Part shown: positions 35,831 through 49,197 of the stretch, piece after piece | How the letters are laid out: each line of letters starts with the position of its first letter | Position numbering within the stretch: the stretch's first letter is position 1 | Assembly: GCA_024734555.1 (NCBI GenBank) | Contig: JANPWX010000097.1 | Span: 6,568,811 to 6,632,810, forward strand | DNA length: 64,000 nucleotides | Source of the DNA: Trochalopteron elliotii | Taxonomy: Eukaryota > Chordata > Aves > Passeriformes > Leiothrichidae | Direction of reading: 5' to 3' | The notes under the pieces: generated by a model | What the model saw: only the letters and a program-made list of their open reading frames with translations | Told to the model about the DNA's origin: nothing | Database searches by the model: none | Translations under genes and position numbers: made by a program

Positions 35831-37804
35831 GCACCATTTGATGTCAGCTACATCCCTTTATTCTGCAAGAACAGGGATTTCCCAGGGAGGTAACAGGGTG
35901 GTTTACTTTTGATAGTATTCATAGAACGTCCTGTAAATCAGGAGCTCTCCTGTAAACTGCAAACTGTTGAAAAGAAAATGAAGCCACAGATTTTGTGCTT
36001 TCTAGCCCTAGGATCAGTGTGGGGTCATGCTCTTGAATGGGGTGGAAAAATTCCCTTGTGCAGCAAGTACCTTACTCTGGGGGTCTGGGTAGAAAAGCAC
36101 AGTCTCTAGGATCAGGCCCGAGTTTGTTTGCTGAGGGAGCTGGCACCTGCCTTCTCACAGCAGGAAGAAGGCTGCTCATTCTCAAGCATCTGTCTGCAAA
36201 GCACTGCCTGGTGCTGCTCCCAAAGTCCCCTCCTCCCTGCCTGCAGACAGAGCTGAAGCCCCAGGAAGAGGACAAGGCACCCCCACCACTCATCTGCCTA
36301 CAAACCTTCCAAAACGGAAAACTCCCCTTCAGAAAAGTTTTTTGACTCTCTCCTGTACTGAAATCCCACCATGGCTGATGCCCTGTGTGAGGGACACCGT
36401 ACTTAACCTTCTTGCATCTATTTTAAGATCCAAATTGATTACCCATAATTCCTTTTGAAGCCTATGGGTAGTGATAATCTTCAGCCCACTGGAAAAGTCA
36501 GCGCATTAGTACCTGAATATGAATTGATGTTTTAAATTTGGTGTGATCCTCCTAGGATTTCAGTGTGAAGGTGGAGTAATCCAGTCATTTCTTGCAGTTT
36601 ACTCATTTGTGCTGTCTGTGGATTATTTGTCAAGTTCTTTTTTGTATTATCTTGATGAGAAATTTAATCAATCTCACCAATACCAAATCATTTGGGTCTG
36701 TTAGTTTACTTTTTAGGATGATTTATGCATACATTAAATGTGATTGCGAGCCATTTTCCTAACACATGTAAACCTCAATTATCAAAGATCTCCAGGGATG
36801 CTCTAAGTTTCAATATCAGCCTCACATAAAACATAATTACCCCATTCTGGCAGTGAACATGAGCAAAAATGGATATGAGGAGTTACTAAAATAATAGTAT
36901 TTCTGTAATTTCACAGATTATAATTAGTGAAAACTCCCTTGTAAGAATACATTGACCACATACCCTAAACTTGGTATATTCATCCTTGTTATGTATGCTA
37001 TTGATAATGAAGAGAAAAGGCTATATATACTTTACTGAACAAGCATAGCACTAAAATAAAATTCATATCAAAGAGCCTGCATTATTAGATAGATTAGTCT
37101 TTTACGATGTATTTCGAAGATATTATTCCATGTTTTTTCTTTTTGGACAGTTGACATTGTTTAACTCCATCCCCTATGTAATCTTGAAGCTGCCTGCTCA
37201 TCCTCTCTCACATGCTGGGATTATTTTAGTTTATGGCTCAGCCCACCTACCAACTATTTCAGCTCCTGAGATGCAGTGAGCTAATTAACGCATCCATCAT
37301 CTTACATGTTCTTCAGATGCCATGAGCAATAAGGAGACTTAGCCTTAATCTTTGATGTCTTACTTTTTCTCTCAGGTTCAGGCCTCTGTGGCTTAACTCA
37401 AGCCATACACATTTGCCTTGCTGAACAGTTCATTCATGTATTTTTGTTCTCTAGTTACTGACTTCTAATTCCCTTCCTCTCCTAGAAGCATGCTATATTA
37501 AATCTTCATTATCTAAGCTCATGTCTGCTTTTCCTAGCTCACACAGTCATGCAAGTATCACTATTGCTTAATATTTGTATGAAATTAGCATCCAGCAAAT
37601 CCTGATCTGGACTAGCTTGTGCTAGGTGCTTTTTTAACAGGGAGGCAAACGCAGCACCCGTGCCACAAGAGTTTGCCATCAAGGCTGAGGCATATATTTG
37701 CTAAAACCTGCCACTTTTCCTTTGTCTGGTGAGGGCTGACTTCTTTGGCTGCTGCTCAGCAACCTGTGAAGGTGTTTTGATCCCACGGTACTTGCCAAGG
37801 GAAG

Positions 37805-38246
37805 GCCATGTCCAGAGAAGGGCAACAAGGCCAGGGGAGCATCTGGAGCACAAGTCTCAAGGAGCAGCTGAGGGAGCTGGGTTCATTTAGCCTGGAGAAA
37901 ACCAGGAGTTTGGGGGGGACCTTATCACTCTACCAGTACCGGAAAGGTTGTAGTGAGGTGATGTCAGTCTCTTCTCCCAGGTAATACATGACAGAAGGAA
38001 ATGAAATGGCCTCAAGTTGTGCCAGAGGAGGTTTAGATCAGGTATTACAAAATGGAAAGGGTTGTCAAACATTGGAACAGGCTGCCCAGAGAAATGATGG
38101 AGTCACCATTCCTGGAAATATTCAAAACATATGTGGCTGTGGACTTGAGGACATGGTTTAGTTGTGAACATGGTAATTGTGCTTAGTTGATGGTTGGACT
38201 TCATAATCTTAGAGGTCTTTTTCAACCTCAGTGATTCTATGATTCT
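37805..38246 (+). mobile_element. CR1 LINE 3' end, ~440 bp, sense
   Basis: Characteristic CR1 blocks appear in order: GAGCAGCTGAGGGAGCTGGG, TTTAGCCTGGAGAAAA, GGGGGGGACCTTATCACTCT, CTTCTCCCAGGTAA, ATGGCCTCAAGTTGTGCCAG, TTGGAACAGGCTGCCCAG, GAGTCACCATTCCTGGA and the terminal TTTTTCAACCTCAGTGATTC followed by TATGATTCT. This is the strongest avian signature in the window. The reading frame is decayed and the copy is 5'-truncated. Confidence 0.95.
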
Positions 38247-41200
38247 TTAAGGCTGGACAGAAAGATGGGGACATCATGGAGATGCTTTTCTCATCTCTTC
38301 ATGGACCTCACCACGAACCTAAGTTACACAGCATGTGATGCAGTAGCAGGTGAACAGGAAGGGAAATAATTACAAACATCCTTGTAGATGCAAATAACCC
38401 CAGGATTTTCAAAAGGCCCAGTTCCTCTTCTGCCTGAGATCTGCTTTCTGCCAACATAACACCTCAATCTCCCCTAGTTCATGTCAGAATGTGACATAAG
38501 GTGTCCAGATCTTACTAATGACAGTGACAAGGAAGCCCTATGTGAGAAGCTGGCAAATGACGAGTTTCACTGCAAAGCACCCCCAGAAAGCTTGCAACTG
38601 AGCTCAGCCTGGCTGGGCTGGCTTAGCCAAAAGCAGTTTATGAAATAAAAGGTTGAAAGAAATCTGAGAGTCTTAGAAAGACGTAAACATGCTTTTCCAG
38701 ATAAAACTAACAAGTTATTTGGTTAAATTAATCTATGTCTGAACTTAAACTGAGGTAAGTGCTTACCAGAGTATGTAGGCTGTGATAAATCCCCAGCAGT
38801 AATTCTGTTAAATTTTTCAACACCCCCTGCTATGCATGTGTAAGGATTCACAGGCACACTGAAACAGGCCAGCTAACTATGCTTGTCTCCTCTGCTTTTA
38901 ACCACTCTCAGAACAGCACTGTGCCTCCTCCTCTCATGCTTTCTGCTATAAACCCAACCATTTTCATTTCCCAGGCAATCCACTGTACGTGGTTGCAGTT
39001 GCACTAACCATAACTGCAACCAAAGGATATCTAATCCAAATTATGTAGTATGTTCTGATGTTGGCCTCTGGAGCCACAAATCTGGGAGAGGGCCAGAAAA
39101 GCCATTTTGCAATTATAGTCTGTCACAGGCCTTAAAAATTTGTTATTAAAATGAAGACAGAGCAGGCACACCCACAGGGCAGGCATTAATCATGGCTAGA
39201 TAAGGTCCACTTCTCTCCTAGGTGGCAAGCTGCAAGGTTTCAGCAGGAGCTGGCTCCTGCCACAAGGACACCCTGTGCTTCCTTCCCTCATAGTGCTTTT
39301 ACCCTGTAATAGCAGGGAGCAGATTTTTCACTGCTCTCTGTGCAGCTGCTCTGGAAATAGTGTGATGCTGGAAGGAAGGATCACAAGGTCATTTTCCAAA
39401 ATGAAGGAAGGAATAAGCATGTCACAGGAGTAGAAGGCGGGAGACAAATGAGCCCGGTAATTTCGTGTCTGGCAAATACTTGGCTCTCCTCGCTGCAGCT
39501 CGGCTTTCAGAACCAACAAGCAGGAGGGAGGCTCCTTGCACAGCCCTTCCAGTTTCACTCAGAAAATCACAGTCCCTGTTCTCCCACTGCCCGTGAAATC
39601 CAAGAAGATGCCATAAACTGCAGCTATGTGTCACAAAGCTATTTCATTTTAGCCAAAAGTGAGTGCTGTAAGAATGAATATGCTGAGTGCTTCACTGACG
39701 TAGATTAGAAGGAGCTTTACTCCTCCAGTCATAAATAGTCAAGAACAGAAATTAGTTTTGTGGCTTTAAATCAGGTTGTAGTACATGAGGGTCTTCCCTA
39801 ATACTCTCACATTTTATTTTAGAAATCTTCTGTCATAAAAAGATGTTCATCTGTGCTACAGCCAATCCGTGGTATCTGAGCATCTAAATCTAAGAAAACT
39901 CTTTAACAGGCTCTATTTCAGACATTTTATTAGAGCCATTACCAGAGGCACATCAAAATGTAATAGCACAGAAGCAAATAGCAGCCGGAACATTTCCAGC
40001 ATGAAATGCATGATCTATTCCAATTAAGGGAAATCCACGTTAAAAGTTGTCATTTCCATTTGACAGTTTCAAATGTCAGAGTCGCATTTCTGAGACAAAT
40101 CCAGATACTGTGTTTCTGAGTCACCTCAAGTTTATTGTCAGCAGTCAGTCTCTGCCACTTGAAAGCAAGGGCTCTCTTTGCAAGTCTTCCAGGAGCTCTT
40201 GCTAGACTGTGTACCTTCATCCTTAATAATCCGTATTCTTCCTGTATCTGCTCTGCTAATTCCCAACAGGTAATGTTGCTGTTTTCTCTCCAGAGATGTA
40301 GTCTTAGTGAATCCCAATCACCCTGCACCATCACAACATGCAGTATGGATGGTTTCCTGTCACAGGAAGAAGTCCCAAATTTGTCAGACCAAGCACATGC
40401 AGTGCATTCCTAGAGGGTGGCAAAGTCCAAGCTGAGCTGTGCAGATAATCAGGAGCTTACAACAGTGATCAGTGATTCATAAAGGCAATAGAGAAGTACT
40501 TTGGCTCTGTACTTGTACCTGAGTGGTTCAGAGTGCTTTAACTAATGAAATTTTAGTTAATTTTCACTGCTCCTGAACTGCTGGGAGCTGCACTTGTGTT
40601 ACAGACTGAGTGAAGGTGCATGGTTAATGTATCCAAGGTGGGTTAAGCAGGAGAGCAGGAAGAGAAAGACAAGAAAAGTGGCAGCTTGTCCCAGGGGAGA
40701 GGTTTTTTCACGTGTTCCATGTCCCTGGTGCCTCCACTGTCAGCAGCTGCTAGAGATAGGACAGGGCTTGGCTGGACCCAGGCTGGTAATTCCTGTGGGG
40801 TCCAGGTCCATCTCTTCAGGGGCATTTCTGAGTGAATGCCTCACTGACACAGATTGGGCAGAGAAAGAAGGGATGGTTTATGCAGTATTAGTCTTTCAGT
40901 AATTTTGTTCCCTGAAAGACAAGTATAGCATTTGGACCAGCAGATGGGTTTTCCAATTCATTTACTTGGGAGTTCTGCATCTTGTGCCGAAAAGTTCCTA
41001 TGTTACTACCATTACAAATAAGGCTCCTTTCTGTTTTTCAGCCTTTCACAAAGTAAATGGGTACATTCAGCAATGACTGAGTGGAAATCCTCATTCTTGG
41101 GTTCACAGCCAAGATCAGGATGGTGCTAGTGATTATAGCTAGTGAGGCACCAGCTCGCTCCTCCTCAGGGTAGTTTGCAAAGTGCTTCTCTGAACAGAAC

Positions 41201-44200
41201 TGTTTTCTTTGCACTGAGGTTCACACAAAGCAGAGCCAAAAGAAGCCATTTAGTAGGCAATAAAAATATAAAATAAAAAGAACAAGTACATAAAAAATGT
41301 CACTAGGAAGGAGAGCAGTGTCTGCTGTAACAGCCTTATCCAAACCACACTGACATTCCCCCCACACAGGCACAGCAAAGGCAAGATGCAACTGCTTTGT
41401 ATTTTCCTACTTCTGTGGCATCAGACTCTGGCCAAAGACTTTCGGTGCTTCGCCCCCTCTTATCATGTAAGAGGAAAACCTTAAAAATATAAAATATTTC
41501 ATATAAATAATATAATATTTTAAACACACACAGATGAGCACTCTGAAGCATTTTATCTGTGGAAGGCTTCAGATTCAAAACAAATTTCCGACTGGCCTCT
41601 GAAGAACAGCTGTGTATTCCATCTAAACATATAAATAATAATGGTTAGCATCCTGTTCAGAGGGACTCTCATGGCTTCCAGCAGTTTTTAGTCACAAGCA
41701 TCATTTAACTCCACCATCTCAAATTCAAGTCTGTTTTTTAAATATGGCAAATCTGAAACTACCTTAAGTGTCCCCCACCACGGTTCTCATTTCTGGTCTT
41801 TCCAGGGACTTCAAATAGATCTCATTTTCTTATAACCTCTAAGCAGTGTAATCACCTCAGTGCCATAATCCCTTTGTCTACTTGTAGAACGAATTAATTT
41901 CTGTCTGATCCCTCTCTTTTCTTGTATTGCTTTTCTGTTCTTTTTAATATCACACTTGCTTCACTCCATTCTGAATGAAGCAACTGAAGACTAATAACCC
42001 CATTAGGTATTTATGTTACTGTTTTCTGTCTAAGGAGGATGTTGGCTGAAAAGTCTGGAGTGGGACATTGACAGCAGCTGGAAGAAAAGTCAGTGCCAAA
42101 GGTGGCTGCTCTAATAGCCAGCAGTGGAGGCACAAGGGTGACCCACACATGTGCCACTCCACATTTCCAGTAGGAACCAGAGAGGTAAATAGAGCTACAC
42201 CATTCAGGAATCCAAGTGAGCATGAGACTTAATAGCCATGGCAGCTGACATCTGCTTTAAAGACCTGATCCGACCAGTGCAGCAATACACGTAACAGGGG
42301 CATTGCAGCTCCTTGAATCTGTGCTGTGAGTTTACTGTTTCTCCTGCTTCTGGGCCCCAAATTCACACTAGCATCATCAGGAAAGGCTCCGATGGAGTTT
42401 GTCATTCCTAACACTGCTGGAGCACATCTGCATCTGTTGCTGTCTATGGATTGCTTCGTAGTTCTCCTGTGTCAGTGGCCACGTGCCGGGGAAGATGCAG
42501 ATGGGCATGTGGCTGCTCATGGCAGACCTTGGCAGATACCTGTTCTACCCTGTGCTTTCCCAGCCCACAGGTAACCCTTCCTCCCATGCAAGTGACACAT
42601 CTCTCAAGGAGAGAACCAGTTGTAGTATCTTTGGAATTGGAGGCTGCTGGCTTGAACAGAGGAGGAAAGGCAAGGGTTACCTGCTTCCACAATTCTGAAA
42701 TGTCAAGGGCTTTTCACCTGGGGTGTCTGGAGAGTTGCAAGGAGCTGATGGAAGGAGCTGGAAATTTTCTGAGCTGCAAAAGTAGGCACAAATCGTGTTC
42801 TTAGAACTGCTCTGCAGTAGCTCAGCTTCCTCTCTGGAGGGAGGATCTATCACAAAACTCAGTATCCTGCTCACTTCTTTGGAGTGTATAGAAGAGAAAG
42901 CTCACAGCCTGCAGATTTATGGAGCAGGAAACTGAGATTGAGCTTCTGAACCATATAAGAATGAGTGGCCCCTTAATCCATAAGCATAAAAAGAGCTTGA
43001 AAGAACTGTGAAGATGTCAACCCTTCACAGTGCAAGAAGACTGAAAGACAACTGTCTTGTATCTATCCTGTAGACCGGCCTCTTGTGCTCAGAAAGAAAA
43101 TGAAGTTGATGCTCTGTACACTTGTGCCTTGAGAGCAGTCTTCAGAGAAGATTTTGCTTTTCATACAGGATCTTCATACAATACTACACGTAATTTTACA
43201 GATTCCTTTATAACTCTGAAAAGTAGGGAGGAGAAAATTCCTTGGAGGCAAGGCTTCTGAACTGGCATGTGTGTGATCAGGTTTATAATTTCTTTTTAAT
43301 ATTTCCTCCACAGGCCTTATTTATAAAGGTAACTATAAGCTATATTGTAAGGCTATGGAGGGTAAAATATCCCTTCCTCTCTTCAAGAAAGTACTTTCTT
43401 GGGTGTGAAGCTTGGGTCAAGCAGTGCCTTTTATGCAGTCACATAGAAGAGGTGTTAAGGAATAATAGGCTTTGCTTTCTAGGATGCATTCTGAAATTTT
43501 AAAATAAATCTTGTTCTAAGTGGATGACAGGTGAAATCCAAGAGCATACAGAGGAAAAAAATTAAAATAAAACCACTTTTAAAGTACAATACAATCTGGC
43601 CTATTTTTTGTTGTTATTTTCTGCTGATTTTGTTCACTTCCATTATTTTCCACTATAGACTTAGTTGATATTCATTAGGAATTTAAAAGACAAATTTCAT
43701 TTAAATTGCTCAAATCAAAAAATTTCAAAACTTATTTCAGAATTCTTGTAAGTTCTTTTGTTAACCTGTACCCTTCTTCAGAAGCTTCTGATTCAGTGAA
43801 TGGGCATTTTGTTTCACTGCAAATTGAATGAAAATAAACATGTACAACTTTTCAACCAAAATTTATAGAACGATATTGTAGAGATGTTACCCTCAAAATT
43901 TCAAACCACACAAGTTCCTGCAGCTCTTCACTGGAGTTATAGCTGCCTAATTCTTCATGAGTTCATTGTCTTGGTGGTCCAGCTACTATGGCTCCATTTC
44001 TGTGCTATCCAGTCCTTCAAAAATACAGTAGGTGTCAGTATTTTTTAATTTGCATGTTTACTGTTCAAACAACAATTCGCTTATATGGGGAGCAGAAAAT
44101 TTCATGCTTCCCTTGGAAAGCAGGAAATTGATTTCAAGCCATTGTCAGTTATTGTATGTCACTTGAGAGATCTTAATGTTCCAGTAGCAGAGATGAAAGC

Positions 44201-45794
44201 CGTTGAATTTCTATTACATATTGCTCTGGTTTTGCCACTTATGCTAAGGTGTTACACAAATTTAATGCAACTAGCAACATCAATGTTTTTTGAAGGATTA
44301 GTCCATTGGGAGAAAGGTCAAAACAAGTAAACCTGCTTCGAAATTCCAATCTCAGAAGCAATGGACATTGTGTTTTCTAACAGCCTTCCCTTTTGGCCCC
44401 AAACGCATTGACTGTACTGGTTCACCTCATGTGACAGCTGAATTTCTCAATCTTTCAAAGGCTGCTTTTCAAAGATTACTGTGCTCTGAAAGGTGCTGTT
44501 CAATCAGGCTCTGGGATGAGGGTAGATGCCATCACAGAGTCTTTAGACCTCCTCACTCCACTTCCATGGTCCCCTCCTTGTTCTGCTCCTGTGTGCAGGA
44601 TTGGGATGACTTTGTTGAAGAACAGAAAGTAAGGGAGTACAGGGCAGAGTGCTCTGGTTTTGTATTAAATGGACTTCAGCAGTACAACTGAAAAGGCAAA
44701 CAAACTTCAAACAGAAAAGATTCACCTGTTCTTGAGAGGAGGTACTCTAAAAATGACCACAAATACAAGTATTTAGAAAAGATTATTTCCTTTCTATATC
44801 CCGTTTACTTAATGCATCTAGGGGCAATTCGTGCATAGTAAATGTCAGCTTCTCTGTTATGTCAGCAAACTCTCTGTTTTCTTTTTTGTGTAACTTTCTT
44901 CCTTTTCATAGGTGAGCTGCCAAGTTAATGGTGTGTCTTTTGGTGTATCCTGACTCACCAGGAGATACCGAAAGGCACTTATTGTGCCTTCCTGTTCCCA
45001 GCTATCCCCAACATCCCATCATGATGCTGAACAATTAGTACTTAGGCTGTGAGGTTGATTAGTTTATGCCCTTGGCCCAAGGCTGGCAGTGCCAGCAGAA
45101 AGGGCTAAAAGAGATTTTCCCAGCTGGAGCCGTATCTCCACACAGTCTCTCTGACAATCCACAGGCTTAAAGGTGCAAATTAAATATGTGTGTGAGGATG
45201 TAATATACGTGTTTCAGTAACAGCTGTCTCAGGGTGTTTGCATAGTCAATTTTATCACTGAGATATTTCTCTCCTCCTTGCTTTGCCTCTTGTCTTGTTC
45301 CTTTTCCCAAGACACAGCAGCACTACTGCACCTCCTATCAGCACCATACTTCTATATCAGCAGAGGCACAGAAGCCAGGACAGAAACTACTAGAAAAGCA
45401 TTTTATTCTTGCATACTTTCCTGGTGTGCCTATGCCAACCACTACAAAAATCCAATTTACAGGATGCCAGCTGGCCAGTTTCTCCTAAAAGTTTCATTCT
45501 GACTATTCCAAAAAGTACTAAGTGGTTCAGGTCACAGCTGAAGAGGACAAGCTGGTTATAAATCACATGAGGGCATGCTTAAGATATCCACAAGCAATCG
45601 CTGCACAGTTTCAGAGTCTGCAGGCCTTTCACACCCAGAACATCCACTGACGTCAATGGAAATTTTGGATGATGATGGAGAGCAGTGATGATGTTGACTC
45701 CGGCAGTCAAAGCCTTGAGAGTCTAATGTTTAGGTTTTCTCTGCTTCAGTTTGTATATGCTGTCCCTCACCACACACCCAACACCGCACAAGTG

Positions 45795-45965
45795 CTTGAC
45801 TGCATTTTCCGCAACACAGCCCTGGGAAATAACAGCGAGCCTGTACCCTCATACCCCACTGCCAAGGGGGGACAGGCTGGCTGGGGGACTTGTCCAAACT
45901 CACACTGAAAATCTGTGATAAACTATGGACCTCAAATTCAACCTCCTGGTGCCCTTTCCAAGTGC
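45795..45965 (+). mobile_element. MIR-like SINE fragment, sense
   Basis: The stretch CATTTTCCGCAACACAGCCC, then TGGGAAATAACAG, then GGGGGACTTGTCCAAACTCA, then CACTGAAAATCTGTG, then CTCAAATTCAACCTCCTGGT follows MIR consensus order (CTCACAACAACCCTGTGAGGTA, GTGACTTGCCCAAGGTCACA, then GGGATTCGAACCCAGGTC). The match is by eye and patchy, with insertions and deletions. Edges are approximate. Confidence 0.5.
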
Positions 45966-48900
45966 TTTCCCTGGAAAGCTTTCCGTGTTTTTCATCTTTT
46001 CAGTAAATGAAGTACTGAAGCATTGCATAAAGTGCCTCTCCAGACCACTGGGACCAGCAGGGAATTGCCTAATCCACTTGGGTTACATTAAAAATAATGT
46101 GGGTTTGTGGTTCAGGTTTTCTTCCAAAAAACAGTTTGATTAACTAACCTTTTGGAGGCCAACATTAGCAAACCCATTCATGGGCCATGCAGGACACAGT
46201 TTAGTTGTGACTTTGGTGCCAGTGCATCTCCTAAGCCTCCCAAAACACAGCCCCCCCTCCTTGGTGCAACACCCCCCTGCAGTGGGCAAGGAAAAAGGCC
46301 CTGAAGCAGATCTTCTGAAAGCTGGGATGCCCTTCCCCAGAGCTGGGGTGTGTGCCCCCAACTGGGCCCAGGTGGCGGAGGAGGCTGAGGAGCTGTGGTG
46401 CTGTGCTGCTCCCTGTCTAGGAGAAGCTGCACCTGCAGAGGTGAGAGGCCTTCCTTCAGGCAGGCAGAGCCCCAAGCGTTTTTCTAATTGCAGCTGCAGA
46501 GGATAAAAGTGAGGAGCAAGAGCCTTTAGGGGATTGGTCCCTCTGGAGACCCAGCAGCCGTAGGCCACTTCCATATGACTGGTGCAGCGGGAGATCCTCA
46601 GGAAGGTCTGAATTCATCAGCACTAAGTTGCTGCAAGCAGTCAGTATTCTGGTTTTGAGGATGGCAGCAGTCATTAGGTGCATGGTACAAGCAGGAGTAC
46701 CTGCTGGGCTTAGGCCTTAAGGACACCTACTCAGCAGCCAATTTCCTGGGATGAAAATACTGCCTGCAGCACCTGGCTGTGCTCCTTGAACTGGGCATTC
46801 CCTGTCCTTTTTGCTCCTTGATGAACCCAGGATGAGGAAGAGGTGCAGTCTTTAACTAGCAATGGTCATCTTTGAATTTTATGGCCAGCCATAGTCACTG
46901 CACAAATCGGATTTAAAGAATCAATGTGACATTTGCTTTGGGCAAGAAGGCTGTTTTAAGGGAATTACAGAGCCCTGTTATGAATTCCCTATTTCATTCC
47001 TGGGCTTCTTTGAACTCTTGAGTAAATGCTGTCTGATGATGTGCTGCTGCTCATTTTCTCAGCTTGCTCCAAAGCTCCCTAAGGACTGTCATTAGTTTCC
47101 ATACAGATCATTAACTGCTCCTTACACCCTGCCTGGCTGCCTGTGCCTGGCTGTACCTGGTGCTGTTGGAGCTGACAGTCCTTTGCCTGTACTCCATTTG
47201 GGCATGGTGGTGGGTCCTGACATACTCTTCATCACACCCCCCTGTGCAAATGGTTCAGTTCCCCCCAGCTTGTCTCCCAGCCCGGTCTCAAACACCAGCA
47301 GGAGCTGTCCCTCTTCTTGTACTGTGGGAATGCCAGAAACCCCCAGGAACCTTTGAATCTTTCATTCTTCTCCTGCCCCTTTCAGCTTCAGCACTACTGC
47401 TGTGGTGGGAAATGTCCAATGTGAGTACCTCCTGGCCCCTGCTCTGGTGGGCTCTGACAAAGATTTGAGGCCAACCCTGAGTGCTACACCAGATCAAGTC
47501 AAGCCTTTCTCGTGGGCTGAGAATAAAGGTGCTCCACAGAGCAATCTTTGAGTGTAACTAAAAAGCTCATTTCTGTGTTCAAGTGTGATGTCTGCCTGGT
47601 CTGTGGGTGTTTGGAGCTTGCACATAGCAACAGTCTTACATTTTATTTGTAAAATGCCAGTTGTCTAGAAGAGCATAAAGTACTTCAGGCTCTGGGTACC
47701 TCTGGGGTGTAAAGGCAGAAAATGTTGGATAATTCATGATACTTTCAGCTGCATGGCTGCTGAAGGTATCTTGTCACGTGAAAAGCTGCTTCTTGCCAGG
47801 AATACTTGCTGCATTTTCTGAAATGTGGTTCGGTCTTGTTCTTTTAAACTTTTTTTATTTAAATGCTAGTTTAAACAGTCTCTCATTAAGGTTTCTGAGT
47901 CTGTTCTAAGACTTGTCTTGAAAATGTATATTCAGGTGGTTTGTAAGATTTGTATTATTTGCTTTTTTTGGAGCCATTCTGGTGTATTATGTAAATCCAT
48001 AGCTAAGCATTTCCTGGGACCATTTATTGTGCAGACGTCTAGTATGGCACCTGCTCAGTGCTGAGCAAAACCAATTGCTTCTGTCTCTCTAGTTCAGAGA
48101 AGGTCAGTCTGTGGATTTTTTATTTCATTTATTTTTTGTTTAATTTAAGAGAAGACAATTTTCTCATTCCATTGCCTCTCAGAATGTATTTTCTGCAAAT
48201 GAGCTGGAAACTCCCAGAACAGATAACAGTTTAAAGGCAGAACACCAGCCCCAAACTAAGTGTAGAAACAAGTAATCGAGTCAGTCACAGATGCAGACAT
48301 TTAAAAGTGGCAGCTGAGTGCTCGATTGGCTTCTGTGGTAATTTCTTGTATTTAATAATGTGCTTACAGAAAAATATGCATGTGACAATGGACATTAAAA
48401 AGTCATTGGAGTGTTTTAGATAAGCCACCCTTTGCATCCATCTCCAGAAACCAGTGCTGTCCCTGGGGCTGAGGTTACCTCCAGGGCTGCAGTGCTGCCA
48501 TTCCTGTTAGGAAGGGTATAATGAGAGGCTGAAGGGCCAGGGTTTGCAGCCCTAGTTCAGTCCCCAGCATGGACAGACTGGACTGGATAAGTACAGACAT
48601 CTCTGTGGAGTGCCAGGTCCTTGGCCACGGGCTGCAGCCTTCCTCAGTAGGCGCTGCAGGCAGCAGGGCAGGCAAGGCACATCAGCACACCCAGGATGAG
48701 TCTCAGACCTCTTCCCCATGGAAACTGAGGAGAAGCGTGTGCTCTCCAGCAACTGGAAGCAGTTTTCCTGAGGAAAGCTGCAGGCAGGGGTATACTGGTT
48801 TTGTTGTAGGAGCCTAGACCAGCAGGGCAATAAAAGCCATGGCAGGAGTCCTGGGCATCTCTCTGCAAAGTGCTGAGGCTAGCAGGTTTATTCACAGCAT

Positions 48901-49107
48901 TTTATGATCTGGGACACACCACAGGAGCCTCCGTGCAACTGTTCTGCTGGCATGTGAACCTGTGGTGACTCAGGAAAAAGGCACTCAGGGACTGTCTTGA
49001 TAAGTAACAGGAGCTGGCTATAAAGTAAACATGCAGAAAAAGCAAATCCCCATCTCTCTGAAGGTGCAATCAACAGGCATCCCTCCTCCTGCCACTTTAA
49101 AGCACCT

Positions 49108-49197
49108 AGGGACTTTGCTTCTCTGTGCCCCAGCTTGCACATGTGTAAAATGGGTTTCATGATCTCACCCTTTTCTTGAACTGCTTTGAAATCCACC
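49108..49197 (-). mobile_element. MIR-like SINE fragment, antisense
   Basis: The + strand TTGCTTCTCTGTGCCCCAGC followed by TTGCACATGTGTAAAATGGG closely follows the reverse-complement MIR core (CTCTGTGCCTCAGTTTCCTC, then ATCTGTAAAATGGG). The rest of the fragment is decayed. Confidence 0.65.
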
